DNA of 64,000 nucleotides from Rhodococcus sp. W8901. Lineage in GTDB: Bacteria > Actinomycetota > Actinomycetes > Mycobacteriales > Mycobacteriaceae. The DNA lies in contig NZ_CP054690.1 in assembly GCF_013348805.1 (NCBI RefSeq), positions 4,588,001-4,652,000 on the forward strand, given 5' to 3'. This document shows, one piece after another, positions 1 to 10,558 of this stretch. A program made the translations under genes and the position numbers. Position 1 is the first letter of the stretch. Each line of letters opens with the position of its first letter. The notes under the pieces are model-generated. The model saw only the letters and a program-made list of their open reading frames with translations, did not search any database and was not told where the DNA came from.

Positions 1-957
1 GCCGACGGACCCAGCGCGCCGATCCGGGGCGTGATCCGGAAGATGCCCGACGCACCCGAGCGGGTCAGGATCTTCACAGCCGGCGACCGCATGCCGATGA
101 TCGTCGGGGTCGGCGGCGGCGATGTGCGAATCTGGCGCGACCGCTCCAAGGTCCGAGTCGAGACCCTCGACGGACAGCCCCTGTTCATCACCGACGGCAC
201 CACTGTCTGGCAGTTCGAGCAACCCGGCGAGCCGCCACTGGAGGGCAGTGCCGGACGCGTCCGCTACCTCGGCACGGGCAGCGACCTGCTGTTCAGCCGG
301 CCTGCGCAGGATTGGGTGGGCAGCGACTACACCCGACCCGCTGGGCCCATCGGCACCACCGAGTTTCTCGGAAGACGCTGCTGGACAGTTGATCTGGCTC
401 CGGGACGGTACAAGGAGGGGTTGCTGAGAATGGTCGTCGACGCCGAGACCGGCGCGGTGCTCGCGCAGGGCAACGACGCCGTCGGCTCGAACGTGTCGTA
501 CGTCGAACTCTCCGTCGGCGAACCCGTCGATCCGGACCTCTTCACGTGGTCCGGCCCCGTGTGCACTTTCGAGGATCGACAGCGCGAGTACGCGGCGGAG
601 CGCGAGGCCGAGCGTTCGAGCCGGACGGAGTGGTTCCGCAACAACGTGACCGACCGACCGTTGACCGCCCGCGTGCTCGTCGACCTGAGTGTCGTGGAGA
701 CGCACGCAGTGGACCCGGAGACCGGGGCATTCGAGGCATCCCTCGACGGCGGGCTCGCGACCGGAATACTGGCGCGACGACCCCGTTCGGATCAGCCGTG
801 GAACCTCCGCTGGCAGGGCACCATTCATCGCTGGTCGACCGACAAGTTCGACTGGGCCGTAGTCCTGCACCGGGCTGAACTCGACCCCGACGCCCTCACA
901 GCGTTGCAGGCCACGCTGCATCCCGGCGAAACCGCGATCAACGACACCACCTACTGA
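1..957 (+). CDS. Hypothetical protein, 5' end possibly outside the window
   Basis: The frame is open from base 1. The first start codon inside the window is GTG at 31, giving 308 residues, but the true start may lie upstream. I do not recognise a named family. Residues 30-170 read like alternating beta strands of the LolA/RseB lipoprotein-carrier fold (for example IWRDRSKVRVETLDG, then FLGRRCWTVDL and RMVVDAETGAVLAQ), which is only a fold-level impression. No membrane segment is visible in the part seen. It converges tail to tail with copA, with 22 bp between the stops. Confidence 0.6.
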   Translation, partial: ADGPSAPIRGVIRKMPDAPERVRIFTAGDRMPMIVGVGGGDVRIWRDRSKVRVETLDGQPLFITDGTTVWQFEQPGEPPLEGSAGRVRYLGTGSDLLFSRPAQDWVGSDYTRPAGPIGTTEFLGRRCWTVDLAPGRYKEGLLRMVVDAETGAVLAQGNDAVGSNVSYVELSVGEPVDPDLFTWSGPVCTFEDRQREYAAEREAERSSRTEWFRNNVTDRPLTARVLVDLSVVETHAVDPETGAFEASLDGGLATGILARRPRSDQPWNLRWQGTIHRWSTDKFDWAVVLHRAELDPDALTALQATLHPGETAINDTTY

Positions 958-979
958 ACTACCGCGGCAACCGCAAGGA

Positions 980-3142
980 TCAGCGAAAGCGCCGCAGCCG
1001 CAGGCTGTTCCCCACCACGAACAGCGACGACAACGCCATGGCGGCGCCCGCGATCATCGGGTTGAGCAGTCCCGTCGCCGCCAGCGGTATGGCCGCGACG
1101 TTGTACGCGAACGCCCAGAACAGGTTTCCCTTGATGGTCGCCAGGGTGCGGCGGGACAGTCGGATCGCGTCGGGCACCGATCGCAGGTCGCCGCGGACCA
1201 GGGTCAGGTCGCTCGCCTCGATGGCGGCATCGGTGCCGGTGCCCATCGCGATGCCGACGTCGGCGGTCGCGAGCGCGGCCGCGTCGTTGACGCCGTCGCC
1301 CACCATCGCGACGGCGCCCTCCTCCCGCAGGCGCGCGATGGTGTCGGCCTTCTGGTCCGGGAGCACCTCCGCGATCACCCGGTCGATACCGACCTCGCGG
1401 GCGACGGCGGTAGCGACGGCCTGGGCGTCGCCGGTGAGCAGCACCGGGGTCATTCCGAGCGCCCGAATCTCCCCGATCGCCTCGGCGCTGGTCGACTTCA
1501 CGGCGTCCGCCACGGCCACCGCGCCGCGCACCTTGTCGTCCCACGAGACGATCACCGAGGTCCGGCCCTCCGGCAGCAGTCCCCGCAGCTGGACGGGCAT
1601 CGGCCCCTGCACCCGGCCCACGCGCACCGCGTGCCCGTCCACGACACCCTCGACGCCGATGCCCGGGCGGTTGACGAATCCGGTCACCGGTAGCGGCCGC
1701 GGTACTGCGCGCACGATCGCCCGCGCCACGGGATGTTCCGACCCGGACTCCACCGCGGCGGCCAGCGCCAGGACCCGGTCACGGTCCTCGCCGTCCACGG
1801 CGACGACGTCGTCGAGTTCCATCTGCCCGGTGGTGACGGTGCCGGTCTTGTCCAGCACGACGGTCTCGATGCGCCGGGTCTGTTCGAGCACCTCGGGGCC
1901 CTTGATGAGGATGCCCAGTTGCGCACCCCGGCCCGTCCCGACGAGCAGCGCCGTCGGTGTGGCCAGCCCGAGAGCGCACGGGCACGCGACGATCAGCACG
2001 GCCACGGCCGCGGTGAAGGCCTCGGTGACCGGCTGCCCCAGCAGCAGCCACACCGCGAGCGTGACGGCGGCGATCACCAGCACGACGGGCACGAACACCG
2101 CCGAGACGCGGTCCGCGAGCCGCTGCGCGTGCGCCTTGCCGCTCTGTGCCTCGGTCACGAGCTCGGCGATGTGCGCCAATTGCGTGTCGGCGCCCACTCG
2201 TTCGGCTCGGACCGTCAGCAGCCGGTCCGTGTTGAGGGTGCCCCCGACCACGGCGTCACCTGCACCCACCTCCACCGGAACCGACTCGCCCGTGAGCATC
2301 GACGTGTCCACCGCGGAGGCGCCGTCGACGACGCGTCCGTCGGTGGCGATCTTCTCCCCCGGGCGCACCACGAACTCGTCACCGACGTGCAACGCGGCGA
2401 CGGGGATTCGCTGTTCGACACCGTCGCGGAGCACCGAGACGTCCTTGGCGCCCACCTCGAGCAGCGCCCGCAGCGCGGCCCCGGAGCGGCGTTTGGCGCG
2501 GGACTCGGCGTACCGGCCGGCGAGCAGGAACGTGGTGACCCCGGCCGCGACCTCGAGATAGATCTGCCCCGAGGTGTCGTGCGCGCCGGGGCGCAGCGTG
2601 AACTCGTGGGTCATCCCGATGTGTCCGGCGGTGCCGAACACCAGTGCCCACAGCGACCACCCGTAGGCGGCGAGTGTGCCCAGCGAGACGAGGGTGTCCA
2701 TCGTCGACATGCCGTGCCGGGCCGTGACGACCGCGGCGCGGTGGAACGGGTAGCCGCACCAGAAGACGACGATCGTGGTGAGCACCAGCGCCACCCACTG
2801 CCAGTAGTCGAACTGCAGCGTCGGGATCATCGACACCAGCACGACCGGCACCGACGCGATGATCGCGACGATCAGCCGCGCACCGAGCAGATCCCGCGTC
2901 TCGTCGGCGGACGGCACCGGACGGGCCACCGCGGCGGTGTATCCGGTCTTCTCGACGACGTCGATCAGATCCTGCGTCGGCACCGACTCCGGGAACCGGA
3001 TGCGGGCCTGTTCGGTGGCGTAGTTGACGGTCGCGCTGACGCCGTCGAGCTTGCCGAGCTTGCGTTCGATCCGGGCTGCGCACGACGCGCAGGTCATTCC
3101 GCCGATGTCGAGGTCGATGGTGCGCAGCCCGATGGTGGTCAC
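980..3142 (-). CDS. copA: Copper-translocating P1B-type ATPase
   Basis: This 720-residue inner-membrane pump exports Cu(I) using ATP. In order it has one heavy-metal-associated domain with MTCASC (Cys18 and Cys21), membrane helices, the actuator TGES motif, the CPC metal-site motif in the sixth helix (about residue 387), the phosphorylation motif DKTGT (about 430), and the hinge motif GDGVNDAAA (about 614). These features and the length fit the CopA family. The GTG start overlaps the copZ stop by 4 bp (GTGA), so the two are probably translationally coupled. Together with csoR and copZ it forms a copper-resistance operon. It is the last gene of a long minus-strand run. Confidence 0.95.
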   Translation of the reverse strand: MTTIGLRTIDLDIGGMTCASCAARIERKLGKLDGVSATVNYATEQARIRFPESVPTQDLIDVVEKTGYTAAVARPVPSADETRDLLGARLIVAIIASVPVVLVSMIPTLQFDYWQWVALVLTTIVVFWCGYPFHRAAVVTARHGMSTMDTLVSLGTLAAYGWSLWALVFGTAGHIGMTHEFTLRPGAHDTSGQIYLEVAAGVTTFLLAGRYAESRAKRRSGAALRALLEVGAKDVSVLRDGVEQRIPVAALHVGDEFVVRPGEKIATDGRVVDGASAVDTSMLTGESVPVEVGAGDAVVGGTLNTDRLLTVRAERVGADTQLAHIAELVTEAQSGKAHAQRLADRVSAVFVPVVLVIAAVTLAVWLLLGQPVTEAFTAAVAVLIVACPCALGLATPTALLVGTGRGAQLGILIKGPEVLEQTRRIETVVLDKTGTVTTGQMELDDVVAVDGEDRDRVLALAAAVESGSEHPVARAIVRAVPRPLPVTGFVNRPGIGVEGVVDGHAVRVGRVQGPMPVQLRGLLPEGRTSVIVSWDDKVRGAVAVADAVKSTSAEAIGEIRALGMTPVLLTGDAQAVATAVAREVGIDRVIAEVLPDQKADTIARLREEGAVAMVGDGVNDAAALATADVGIAMGTGTDAAIEASDLTLVRGDLRSVPDAIRLSRRTLATIKGNLFWAFAYNVAAIPLAATGLLNPMIAGAAMALSSLFVVGNSLRLRRFR

Positions 3143-3342
3143 TGGACCAGCTCGTAGCCTGCCTCGGATACCGCGGCGGCGACGGCAATGGTGTCCATGG
3201 GGGAATCACTGCGGACCACGACCCTGCCGGACGCGACGTCGACGTCGACCTCCGTGACCCCGGACAGCTCGCTGATCTCCTCGGCGACCGCGGCTGCGCA
3301 GTGCTGGCAGGTCATGCCCTTGACGATGTAGGTGTGCTCCAT
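3139..3342 (-). CDS. copZ: Copper chaperone with heavy-metal-associated domain
   Basis: A 67-residue single HMA-domain protein with the metal-binding loop GMTCQHCAA near the N-terminus; such proteins carry Cu(I) in the cytoplasm and hand it to CopA. I chose ATG 3342 because AGGAGG sits 9 bases upstream; an in-frame GTG at 3348 would add two residues but leaves only 3 bases after the Shine-Dalgarno. It lies 37 bp downstream of csoR and overlaps copA by 4 bp. Confidence 0.9.
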   Translation of the reverse strand: MEHTYIVKGMTCQHCAAAVAEEISELSGVTEVDVDVASGRVVVRSDSPMDTIAVAAAVSEAGYELVQ

Positions 3343-3379
3343 ATTCACAGACCTCCTGTTCTCGTCGATCGCACTCCCG

Positions 3380-3670
3380 CTAGGACTTCACCAGGCGTGC
3401 GATCGCGTCGGACGCTTCCTTGACCTTGGCATCAGCCTCCGGTCCGCCCTTCTTGGCCGCCTCGACGACGCAGCCCGCGAGATGCGCCTCGAGCAACTTG
3501 AGCGAGACCGACTGCAGCGCGGACGTGGCCGCGGACACCTGGGTGAGCACGTCGATGCAGTAGCGGTCGTCCGCGATCATGCGCGAGATGCCCTGCACCT
3601 GGCCCTCGATGCGCCGCAGACGCTTGAGCAGGTCCTCCTGCTGCGGGCTGTATCCGTTCATACTCGTCAT
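3380..3670 (-). CDS. csoR: CsoR-family copper-sensing repressor
   Basis: A 96-residue all-helical repressor that releases DNA on binding Cu(I). The family signature is visible: LLKRLRRIEGQVQGISRMI, then Cys in DDRYCIDVL, and the later HLAGC, which together give the C-H-C copper site. The frame is open far upstream, but ATG 3670 (or ATG 3661) follows AGGGGG and overlaps the preceding gene's stop as ATGA. The Shine-Dalgarno lies inside a TACCC-N5-GGGTA palindrome, a likely copper operator. It heads the copZ-copA copper operon. Confidence 0.92.
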   Translation of the reverse strand: MTSMNGYSPQQEDLLKRLRRIEGQVQGISRMIADDRYCIDVLTQVSAATSALQSVSLKLLEAHLAGCVVEAAKKGGPEADAKVKEASDAIARLVKS

Positions 3671-3924
3671 GATACCCCCTGCGGGTACCCGGCGGAGCGG
3701 CGTCGGCGTCGGATGTCGAGCGCCAGCAGGCCCGCGACGAGCGTCGACGCGAACGCCGCCGTGATCCACGCGCCGTGATAGTCGACGGACGTGAACGACG
3801 GCGCCCCGGGCGCGACCGGTTCGAACACGTGAGTGCTCACCCCACGAACCGCGCACCACACCGTGAGCAGGAGCGCCGCGACGACCCCCGCCGCCTCGCT
3901 CACCAGTACCACCGGACGCGTCAC
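3667..3924 (-). CDS. Small membrane protein, unknown function
   Basis: An 85-residue protein with two predicted membrane helices (around VVLVSEAAGVVAALLLTVWCAV and ITAAFASTLVAGLLALD) and a basic tail RRRRRSAGY. The GTG start at 3924 overlaps the upstream stop (GTGA), and its own stop overlaps the csoR start (ATGA), so it is locked into a translationally coupled series. I do not recognise a family. Its place beside csoR could mean a link to copper, but it equally belongs to the membrane-gene series that follows hemB. Confidence 0.7.
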   Translation of the reverse strand: MTRPVVLVSEAAGVVAALLLTVWCAVRGVSTHVFEPVAPGAPSFTSVDYHGAWITAAFASTLVAGLLALDIRRRRRSAGYPQGVS

Positions 3925-4475
3925 ACCGACCTCCCCTGCACCTGCGCGACGGCCTCCGTCAGAGCCTCCCGCAGACCGTCGTCGTCGCGCGCCCACGCCT
4001 GCGCGAAGGAGCCGTCACGCAGGAGCAGCCCGATGGGCCGCCGGCGCCGCGGCACCCCGGACAGCTCACCGAGACTGCGCGCGCTCTCCCAGCGCTGTGG
4101 TTCGTCGGCGTACGGATCGGCCTCGGGCAGGACCTCCTCGATCTCGTCGAGCGGCACTTCCTCCGCCCCTTGCCGGAGCGCCGTCTCGGTCAACAGCACG
4201 CTCACGTGCCGACGGGCGGCCGCGACCTGCACGTAGACGATGCCGGCGAGGATCAACGCGAACAGCGTCAACGCGAACCAGTGCACCACCGGACCGGTGA
4301 ACAACTCGATCACCAGCGCGATCACGCAGAAGACGGGACCGTACGAGACGGCGCGCCAGCGAGCGCCGGGCTCGTAGAACAGCGCACCCTCGGGACTGTC
4401 CGGCCCGTTCGCCTCCGGCTCAGCCGGCCCGTCCGCCACCGGCTCAGCCGGCCCGTTCGTCACGGAACCACTCAC
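3921..4475 (-). CDS. Membrane protein following hemB (Rv0513-like by position)
   Basis: About 184 residues with an acidic/Pro-rich N-terminus containing repeated GPAEP-like units, two adjacent membrane helices (about residues 45-85), then a charged cytoplasmic part containing VPLDEIEEVLPEADPY and a Trp-rich tail. Two-helix proteins with a C-terminal PH-like domain have this shape, but I cannot name the family. GTG 4475 is preferred because GGGAGG lies 6-7 bases upstream; GTG 4481 and GTG 4463 are alternatives. M. tuberculosis Rv0513 occupies the same position after hemB, to my recollection. Confidence 0.7.
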   Translation of the reverse strand: MSGSVTNGPAEPVADGPAEPEANGPDSPEGALFYEPGARWRAVSYGPVFCVIALVIELFTGPVVHWFALTLFALILAGIVYVQVAAARRHVSVLLTETALRQGAEEVPLDEIEEVLPEADPYADEPQRWESARSLGELSGVPRRRRPIGLLLRDGSFAQAWARDDDGLREALTEAVAQVQGRSV

Positions 4476-4860
4476 GTGCACCCTCCCGATACACCAGAAC
4501 GCTTGCCAGCAGCAGCAACAGCGGAATGACCAGCAGCAGCGGCGCGATCACCCCGACCGCCGACAGGGCGATCGTCGCCAGCGCGAACACCGACGAGAGC
4601 GCCACGACGGCGGTCCGCAGGCCCCGGTTTCCGGCACGCACCGGCGCGGCCAGGAACCCGATCACGAGGCCGAAGATCAGCGACGCCGCACCGACACCGC
4701 GCAGCAGCCACACGAACGTATCGGCATCGGCCCCGAGTTGCCCGCGGATCGCGTCGGCGGACGTCGTCAGGGCGAGCAGCCCGAACAGCACCATCGCCGC
4801 GGCGCACAGCACCCAGATCCAGTAGGCAACGGAGACCACGCGCGGGGTCGACTCACTCAC
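4444..4860 (-). CDS. Four-helix membrane protein, unknown function
   Basis: About 138 residues with four evenly spaced hydrophobic segments (YWIWVLCAAAMVLFGLLAL, LLRGVGAASLIFGLVIGFL, VVALSSVFALATIALSAV, APLLLVIPLLLLLASVLVY) and a short charged tail. GTG 4860 is favoured by AGGA 7 bases upstream; ATG 4878 would add six residues without a good Shine-Dalgarno. It overlaps the next gene by about 30 bp. The 23 bases at 4894-4916 region upstream are short, so it is probably co-transcribed with hemB. No function can be assigned. Confidence 0.7.
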   Translation of the reverse strand: MSESTPRVVSVAYWIWVLCAAAMVLFGLLALTTSADAIRGQLGADADTFVWLLRGVGAASLIFGLVIGFLAAPVRAGNRGLRTAVVALSSVFALATIALSAVGVIAPLLLVIPLLLLLASVLVYREGAREWFRDERAG

Positions 4861-4909
4861 ACCCTCATCCTGCGGCATGGATCGACCCGACACGAGCGGA
4901 GGGCCCGCG

Positions 4910-5494
4910 TCAGCGCGCAGGCGGCAGGTTCAGGAAGTACTCGTTGGATTCCTTGCGGTGCATCAGCACGATCGCACCGATCGCCGCGACCGCCTGGAGG
5001 ATCCCGGCGCCGCCCATGATCAGCGCCGCGGTTCCGGTGCCGGCCGTGATGCCGAAGATCGTGGGAATGGCGGAGAACACCGTGAACACGCCGATCATCG
5101 TGAGCAGCATGCGCGCCCAGTTCTTGCCCTTGCGCATCTTGAAGGCGAACAGTGCCAGCAGACCGGTGAGCACGATGCTCAGGAACACACCGGTGCCGAT
5201 GATCGCGAAGACGAAGAGCTGTTCGACGTCCGCACGCGACATCACGGTGTCCGACTGCTTGGCCAGTTCGTCGACGACCTGGTCGACGAACGAGTCCCGG
5301 TCCCCGTACGCGAAGGCCAGCGCCGACACGAGATACACGATCCCGAGCGCCGCCACCACGAACCACAACTGGAACGCCGTGATCACGTCCGCCGGAACCG
5401 GCTTCTTTCCGTCCTGCTGCTGCACGGGAGGCATCGGCGCCGGGTACTGCGGGGTGCCCGGCCACGGGTCCGGCGGCCCCGGCTGCCCGGTCAT
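4910..5494 (-). CDS. Membrane protein coupled to hemB
   Basis: A 194-residue protein with a Pro/Gln-rich cytoplasmic N-terminus ([19 protein letters not shown]) followed by four membrane helices, including [21 protein letters not shown] and [21 protein letters not shown], and a basic loop [11 protein letters not shown]. This layout is common in actinobacterial DUF-type membrane proteins. ATG 5494 overlaps the hemB stop (ATGA); ATG 5503 is a possible alternative. Coupling to hemB argues for co-expression with haem synthesis, but no role is visible in the sequence. Confidence 0.75.
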   Translation of the reverse strand: MTGQPGPPDPWPGTPQYPAPMPPVQQQDGKKPVPADVITAFQLWFVVAALGIVYLVSALAFAYGDRDSFVDQVVDELAKQSDTVMSRADVEQLFVFAIIGTGVFLSIVLTGLLALFAFKMRKGKNWARMLLTMIGVFTVFSAIPTIFGITAGTGTAALIMGGAGILQAVAAIGAIVLMHRKESNEYFLNLPPAR

Positions 5495-6492
5495 CCGAGC
5501 CATCCCGCGGCCTCGGCAGCCCAGTAGGTGAGGACGATGTCGGCGCCCGCGCGGCGAATGCTCAGCAGGGACTCGAGGACCGCGGCGTCGCGGTCGATCC
5601 AGCCGTTCTGGGCGGCGGCGGTGATCATCGCGTACTCGCCCGAGATCTGGTAGGCCGCAACCGGCACGGTGGAGCGGTCCGCGACCTCGCGCAGCACATC
5701 GAGGTACGACATCGCCGGCTTGACCATCACCAGGTCGGCGCCCTCGGCGAGGTCGAGGTCCACCTCGAGCCGCGACTCGCGGCGGTTCGCCGGATCCTGC
5801 TGGTACGTGCGGCGGTCGCCCTCGAGCGACGAGCCGACGGCCTCCCGGAACGGTCCGTAGAACGCGGACGCGTACTTCGCCGAGTACGCGAGCTGACCGA
5901 CGTCGACGTGTCCGGCGGCGTCGAGACCCTCGCGGATCGCGGCGACCTGGCCGTCCATCATCCCGCTCGGGCCGAGCAGGTGCGCGCCGGCCTCGGCCTG
6001 CGCGACCGCCATGTCGACGTACCGCGCGAGCGTCGCGTCGTTGTCGACGTGGCCGTCCGCCGTCAGCACACCGCAGTGGCCGTGGTCGGTGAACTCGTCC
6101 AGGCACGTGTCGGCCATGAGCACGGTCGAGTCACCGAGTTCGGCCTTCAGAGCTGCCAGGCCCCGGTTGAGGATGCCGTCCGGGTCGGTGGCACCCGATC
6201 CGTCGGCGTCCTTGTCCTCCGCCCGCGGGACGCCGAAGAGCATCACCCCGCCCACGCCGGCCGCCACCGCGTCGGTGGCGGCACCGCGCAGCGAGTCCAG
6301 CGTGTGCTGGACGACGCCCGGCATCGACGAGATCGGTCGCGGCTCGTCGATGCCGTCGGCGACGAACATCGGAAGCACGAGATGCCGTGGCTCGAGCGAT
6401 GTCTCGGCGACCAGACGCCGTAGCGCGGGGGTACCACGCAGTCGGCGCGGGCGGCGGGCGGGAAAGTCACCGTCTCGGCGGGTGGGAAACAC
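5491..6492 (-). CDS. hemB: Delta-aminolevulinic acid dehydratase (porphobilinogen synthase)
   Basis: A 333-residue enzyme that condenses two 5-aminolevulinate molecules to porphobilinogen. The two active-site lysines are present: Lys206 in [13 protein letters not shown] and Lys258 in [10 protein letters not shown]. The metal loop reads [14 protein letters not shown]: compared with the zinc-type loop the second Cys is Asp, so the metal site may be of mixed or magnesium type. The frame is open further upstream, but GTG 6492 follows AGGAGA and gives the usual family length. It lies 29 bp after hemD and is coupled to the next membrane gene. Confidence 0.95.
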   Translation of the reverse strand: MFPTRRDGDFPARRPRRLRGTPALRRLVAETSLEPRHLVLPMFVADGIDEPRPISSMPGVVQHTLDSLRGAATDAVAAGVGGVMLFGVPRAEDKDADGSGATDPDGILNRGLAALKAELGDSTVLMADTCLDEFTDHGHCGVLTADGHVDNDATLARYVDMAVAQAEAGAHLLGPSGMMDGQVAAIREGLDAAGHVDVGQLAYSAKYASAFYGPFREAVGSSLEGDRRTYQQDPANRRESRLEVDLDLAEGADLVMVKPAMSYLDVLREVADRSTVPVAAYQISGEYAMITAAAQNGWIDRDAAVLESLLSIRRAGADIVLTYWAAEAAGWLG

Positions 6493-6521
6493 GGGTGCAG
6501 CTTCTCCTGTACCGGAAGGGG

Positions 6522-8087
6522 TCAGCGGCGGGCGCGGGACTTCTTGCGCGGCGGAGGCAGCGCACCCTCGGCACGCAGCCGGGCCGCGTGCTCGGCGAGC
6601 GCCTCGACCAGCGGACCCATCTGTGCCGTCTCCGGCTGGACGTCGACGCGCAGACCGAACTCGATCGCGGTCTCGGCCGTCTTGGGTCCGATGCACGCGA
6701 CGATCGTGCGGGCGTGCGGCTTGCCGGCGATGCCGACGAGGTTGCGCACGGTCGACGACGACGTGAAGCACACCGCGTCGAAGCCACCCGTCTTGATCAT
6801 CTCGCGAGTCTCGGCCGGCGGCGGCGCGGCCCGCACGGTGCGGTACGCGGTGACGTCGTCGATCTCCCAGCCACGCTCACGCAGGCCCTCGGCGAGGGTC
6901 TCGGTGGCGATGTCGGCACGCGGCAGCAGCACGCGGTTGACCGGGTCGAACACCTCGTCGTACGGCGGGAAGTCGGCCAGCAGGCCCTCGCTGGACTGCT
7001 CACCCGACGGCACCAGCTCGGGGGTGATGCCGAACGAGCGCACCTTCTCGGCGGTGGCCTCACCGACGCACGCGATCTTCACGCCGGAGAACGCGCGGGC
7101 GTCCAGACCGAACGCCTCGAACTTCTCCCACACCGCGCGCACCGCGTTGGTGGAGGTGAACACCACCCACTGGTAGCGGCCGTCGACCAGACCCTTGACG
7201 GAACGCTCCATCTGGGCGGGGCTGCGGGGCGGCTCGACCGCGATGGTCGGAACCTCGATCGGGATCGCACCGTGCGTGACGAGGCGATCGCTCATGTCGG
7301 CGGCCTGCTCCTTGGTGCGCGGCACCAGGACGGTCCAGCCGTACAGGGCGCGCGACTCCCACCACGACATCTTGTTGCGCTGCGAGACGACCTTGCCGAC
7401 TGTGACGATCAGCGGGCCCACCAGCTCGGACCCGGCGTCGTTGAGGGTCGCGAGCGTGGCCTCGACGGTGCGCTGCTGGCGGGTGGTGCCGCGCACGGTG
7501 ATCGCGGCCGGGGTCTGCGGGGCCAGACCGTGCTCGACGAGCGCGCTCGCGGTCTCGGCGAGGTGCGCGGCACTCGCGTGCAGCACCAGCGGGCCGGGGG
7601 CCGCGGCCAGCGCCGCCCAGTCGACCTCACCGCGCACGTCGGCCTCGGTGTGGGCGGAGCCCAGCGCCATGCCGGCGTAGCTCGGCACCGCGGAGCCCGA
7701 CGGCAGGCCGGGCAGCACCTCGAACACCACCTGGGTGCGCGCGACAGCCGAGACCTCGGCGATCACGGAATCGGTGGTCAGCGGATCACCCGAGACGAGA
7801 CGGACCACGTCGTGGCCGTTCTTGGCCTCGGCGACCAGCGTCTTGGCCACCTCGGCGGGCTCGCCGAGTGCGGGCCGGACCTCGGCGATCGGCTCGTCGG
7901 TCTCGGGGTCGCGACCGAGCGCGGTACCGACCAGCGCGGTCACGCCCTTGTCGACGTCGGGATCGGTGAACGCCAGCGCCGCCGACGCGAGAACGTCGCG
8001 CGCCCGGACGGTGAGCAGCGCCGGATCACCGGGTCCCGATCCCACAAAGAGGATTCGCCCGGGACTGTTCTTACGGACTCGGCTCAT
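6522..8087 (-). CDS. hemD: Fused uroporphyrinogen-III C-methyltransferase / uroporphyrinogen-III synthase
   Basis: A 521-residue bifunctional protein. Residues about 10-245 are the SAM-dependent tetrapyrrole methylase domain ([16 protein letters not shown], then [12 protein letters not shown]), which makes precorrin-2 for sirohaem or cobalamin. Residues about 260-505 are the HemD domain ([42 protein letters not shown]), which closes and inverts ring D. The Lys/Arg-rich tail KKSRARR is family-typical. The same fusion occurs in mycobacteria. ATG 8087 has GGAG 8 bases upstream. It lies between hemC and hemB in the haem operon. Confidence 0.93.
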   Translation of the reverse strand: MSRVRKNSPGRILFVGSGPGDPALLTVRARDVLASAALAFTDPDVDKGVTALVGTALGRDPETDEPIAEVRPALGEPAEVAKTLVAEAKNGHDVVRLVSGDPLTTDSVIAEVSAVARTQVVFEVLPGLPSGSAVPSYAGMALGSAHTEADVRGEVDWAALAAAPGPLVLHASAAHLAETASALVEHGLAPQTPAAITVRGTTRQQRTVEATLATLNDAGSELVGPLIVTVGKVVSQRNKMSWWESRALYGWTVLVPRTKEQAADMSDRLVTHGAIPIEVPTIAVEPPRSPAQMERSVKGLVDGRYQWVVFTSTNAVRAVWEKFEAFGLDARAFSGVKIACVGEATAEKVRSFGITPELVPSGEQSSEGLLADFPPYDEVFDPVNRVLLPRADIATETLAEGLRERGWEIDDVTAYRTVRAAPPPAETREMIKTGGFDAVCFTSSSTVRNLVGIAGKPHARTIVACIGPKTAETAIEFGLRVDVQPETAQMGPLVEALAEHAARLRAEGALPPPRKKSRARR

Positions 8088-8171
8088 CGGTAGTTCTCCA
8101 GTGCGGTCTCATGTCGATAGGAAAAAAGTACGAAATCGGGCCTGCAATCGGGCCCCGGACGGACAACCACG

Positions 8172-9188
8172 TCAAGCATCCGCATCACCGTCCTCGGCAA
8201 TCGTCATCAAATCGCGTGCACCGAGCTCGAGGAGTTCACGCGCAACCGCGCGTCCCAACTCGTCGGCACGCTCGGGCGATCCCACCGTGGACGCCCGAAT
8301 CACGTCGGAGCCGTCGATCGCGGCGGCACAGCCGCGCACCGACAGTTCCTCGAACACGTGGCCGTCGTCGTCGATCGACTCGACGACCTCGGCGATCGCG
8401 CCGACCGGCGCGGTGCAGCCCGCCTCCAGCTCGGCGAGCAGCGACCGTTCCGCGACGACGGCGGCGCGGGTGGCCGCGTCGTCCAGCTCGGAGAGGACCG
8501 CGATCAGCTCCGGGTTGTCGGCACGGCACTCGACCGCGAGCGCACCCTGCGACGGCGCGGGCAGCATCTGCACCGGCTCGAGCGACTCGGTGATCGCGTC
8601 GGTGCGGCCGATGCGGGACAGGCCGGCGCGGGCGATGACGATCGCGTCCAGCTCGCCGGAGGCGACCTTGCCGAGGCGGGTGTCGATGTTCCCGCGCAGC
8701 GGCTCGATCTCGAGTCCCAGGCCGAGGGCGCGCAGCTGGGCGCGGCGCCGCGGCGCGGACGTCCCGATCTTCGAACCGGGCGGCAGCTCGCCGAGCACCA
8801 GGCCGTCGCGGGCGACGAGCGCATCGCGTGGATCCTCACGCGGCGGCACGGCGGCGATCACCAGCTCGTCGGGCTGCGCGGTAGGCAGGTCCTTGTACGA
8901 GTGCACGGCGACGTCCACCTCGCCGGCCGCGAGCGCCTCGCGAAGTTCGGCGACGAACACGCCGACGCCGATGCGCTGCACCGGTCCGGCGGTGACGTCA
9001 CCCTTGGTCTTGATGATCACCAGCTCGGCCGGGTGACCCGCGGCGATCAGCGCATCCCGGACGGTCCCGGCCTGCGTCGTGGCCAGCAGGCTGCCGCGGG
9101 TGCCGATCCGCAGGGTGCGGGTGGTGGCGTCGGTCTGCGAGCCGATGCTCGGGTCGACGGCCGGCGACTGGACAGCGTCGGTGCTCAT
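8172..9188 (-). CDS. hemC: Hydroxymethylbilane synthase (porphobilinogen deaminase)
   Basis: A 338-residue enzyme that polymerises four porphobilinogens to hydroxymethylbilane. Seen: the N-terminal strand [16 protein letters not shown], the substrate motif VHSYKDLPT, the Arg-rich ALVARDGL and RRRAQLRAL segments, and the dipyrromethane-cofactor cysteine at about residue 258 in [15 protein letters not shown] 9188 overlaps the hemA stop by 4 bp. 84 bp separate it from hemD, so an internal promoter there is possible, though I see no clear one. Confidence 0.96.
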   Translation of the reverse strand: MSTDAVQSPAVDPSIGSQTDATTRTLRIGTRGSLLATTQAGTVRDALIAAGHPAELVIIKTKGDVTAGPVQRIGVGVFVAELREALAAGEVDVAVHSYKDLPTAQPDELVIAAVPPREDPRDALVARDGLVLGELPPGSKIGTSAPRRRAQLRALGLGLEIEPLRGNIDTRLGKVASGELDAIVIARAGLSRIGRTDAITESLEPVQMLPAPSQGALAVECRADNPELIAVLSELDDAATRAAVVAERSLLAELEAGCTAPVGAIAEVVESIDDDGHVFEELSVRGCAAAIDGSDVIRASTVGSPERADELGRAVARELLELGARDLMTIAEDGDADA

Positions 9189-10558
9189 GCCTGCGCATCC
9201 TTTCCTGAAACATCGGGGCCGCTGGTGAATTCACCGAGATCGATCGGCGCGGCGACGGCCTCCGCCGCACCCGGGCGCAGCTCGAACAGTTCGCGCAGCG
9301 CGGCGGCGTACGAATCACCGCCCGGCGTCGAGGCCAACTGCTTGACCCGCACGGTCGGTGCATGGAGGAGTTTGTCGACGACACGGCGGACGGTGCGCGC
9401 GACCTCGTCACGCTGCGGATCCTCCAGACCCGGCAGGCGCGAATCCAGGCGCATCAGTTCCGCCTCGACCACCTCCGCGGCGCGCTGACGCAGCGCAGTG
9501 ACGGTCGGGGTGACCTCGGCCAACCGCTGGGAGGCCAGGTACTGGGCAAGTTCGGAGGCCACGATTCCGCGGGCGGCGTCAGCGTCGGACGCGGCGGCGC
9601 CGGCGGCCGGGTCACGCTGCAACGCGGCCATGTCGAGCACGACCACCTCGGGCAGGCCGGCGACGGCGGCCTCGACGTCGCGGGGCAGACCCAGGTCGCA
9701 GATGACGAGCGGGCGGCCCGCCTCACGACCCTGCCGAGCGAGCGCGAGGTGGGTGTCGGCGAGCGTGACGACGGAGCCGACCGCGCCGGTACAGGTGACC
9801 AGGACGTCGGACTGTGCCATCGCGTCGGGCAGCTCGTCGAAACCCATCGCGATCGCGTCGATGCCGTTACCGACGGCGGTGGCCGCGAGGTGCTCGGCCC
9901 GCTCACGGGTGCGGTTGACGACGAGGATGCGGCCGATCCCGGCACGGGTGAGGTGTGCGACCGACAGGCTGCCCATCGCGCCGGCGCCGAGGACGACGGC
10001 GGTGCGGCCCACCAGACCACCGTCACCGAGGATCCCGGCGGCACGGTCGAGGGCGACGGACACCACGGAGGCACCGGCGGCATCGATCCCGGTCTCGGAG
10101 TGGACCCGCTTGCCGACCCGGAGCGCCTGCTGCGCCAGTTCGTGCAGCGCCCGCCCGGCGGCCTGCTGCGCGTCGGACGCGGCGTACGCGGCGCGGATCT
10201 GTCCGAGGATCTGCTGCTCGCCGATGACCATCGAGTCGAGGCCGCTGGCGACCGCGAACAGGTGCTCGGCGGCGGCCTCGCTGTAGCGGACGTACGCGTG
10301 CTTGTGCAGCTCGGCGAGATCGAGACCGGAATGCTCGCTGAGCAGGTCGGCGATCTCGGTGAGCGCGCCGTGGAACGCGTCCACGACCGCGTAGATCTCG
10401 ATGCGGTTGCACGTCGAGACGATCATCGCCTCCGACACGTGGGCCGAGGCCAGCATCTTGTCCGTCAGCTTCGGGCGGTCCGTGTCGGTGACCGCTATCC
10501 GCTCGAGGACGGAGACGGGAGCGCTACGGTGCGAAATCCCGACGAGAAGCACACTCAC
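9185..10558 (-). CDS. hemA: Glutamyl-tRNA reductase
   Basis: A 457-residue NADPH enzyme that reduces glutamyl-tRNA to glutamate-1-semialdehyde, the first committed step of C5-pathway haem synthesis. The catalytic Cys50 is in [12 protein letters not shown], the family motif GEQQILGQI follows, then the NADP fold with [11 protein letters not shown], and the C-terminal dimerisation helix. The GTG start overlaps the rex stop as GTGA, so translation is tied to the redox repressor. This arrangement suggests that haem precursor flow is coupled to NADH status. Confidence 0.96.
   Translation of the reverse strand: MSVLLVGISHRSAPVSVLERIAVTDTDRPKLTDKMLASAHVSEAMIVSTCNRIEIYAVVDAFHGALTEIADLLSEHSGLDLAELHKHAYVRYSEAAAEHLFAVASGLDSMVIGEQQILGQIRAAYAASDAQQAAGRALHELAQQALRVGKRVHSETGIDAAGASVVSVALDRAAGILGDGGLVGRTAVVLGAGAMGSLSVAHLTRAGIGRILVVNRTRERAEHLAATAVGNGIDAIAMGFDELPDAMAQSDVLVTCTGAVGSVVTLADTHLALARQGREAGRPLVICDLGLPRDVEAAVAGLPEVVVLDMAALQRDPAAGAAASDADAARGIVASELAQYLASQRLAEVTPTVTALRQRAAEVVEAELMRLDSRLPGLEDPQRDEVARTVRRVVDKLLHAPTVRVKQLASTPGGDSYAAALRELFELRPGAAEAVAAPIDLGEFTSGPDVSGKDAQA

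Noticed and set aside
1038-3157. Long open frames opposite copA
   Set aside because: Low-complexity Ser/Thr/Arg-rich translations typical of shadow frames in G+C-rich DNA; copA has all its motifs.
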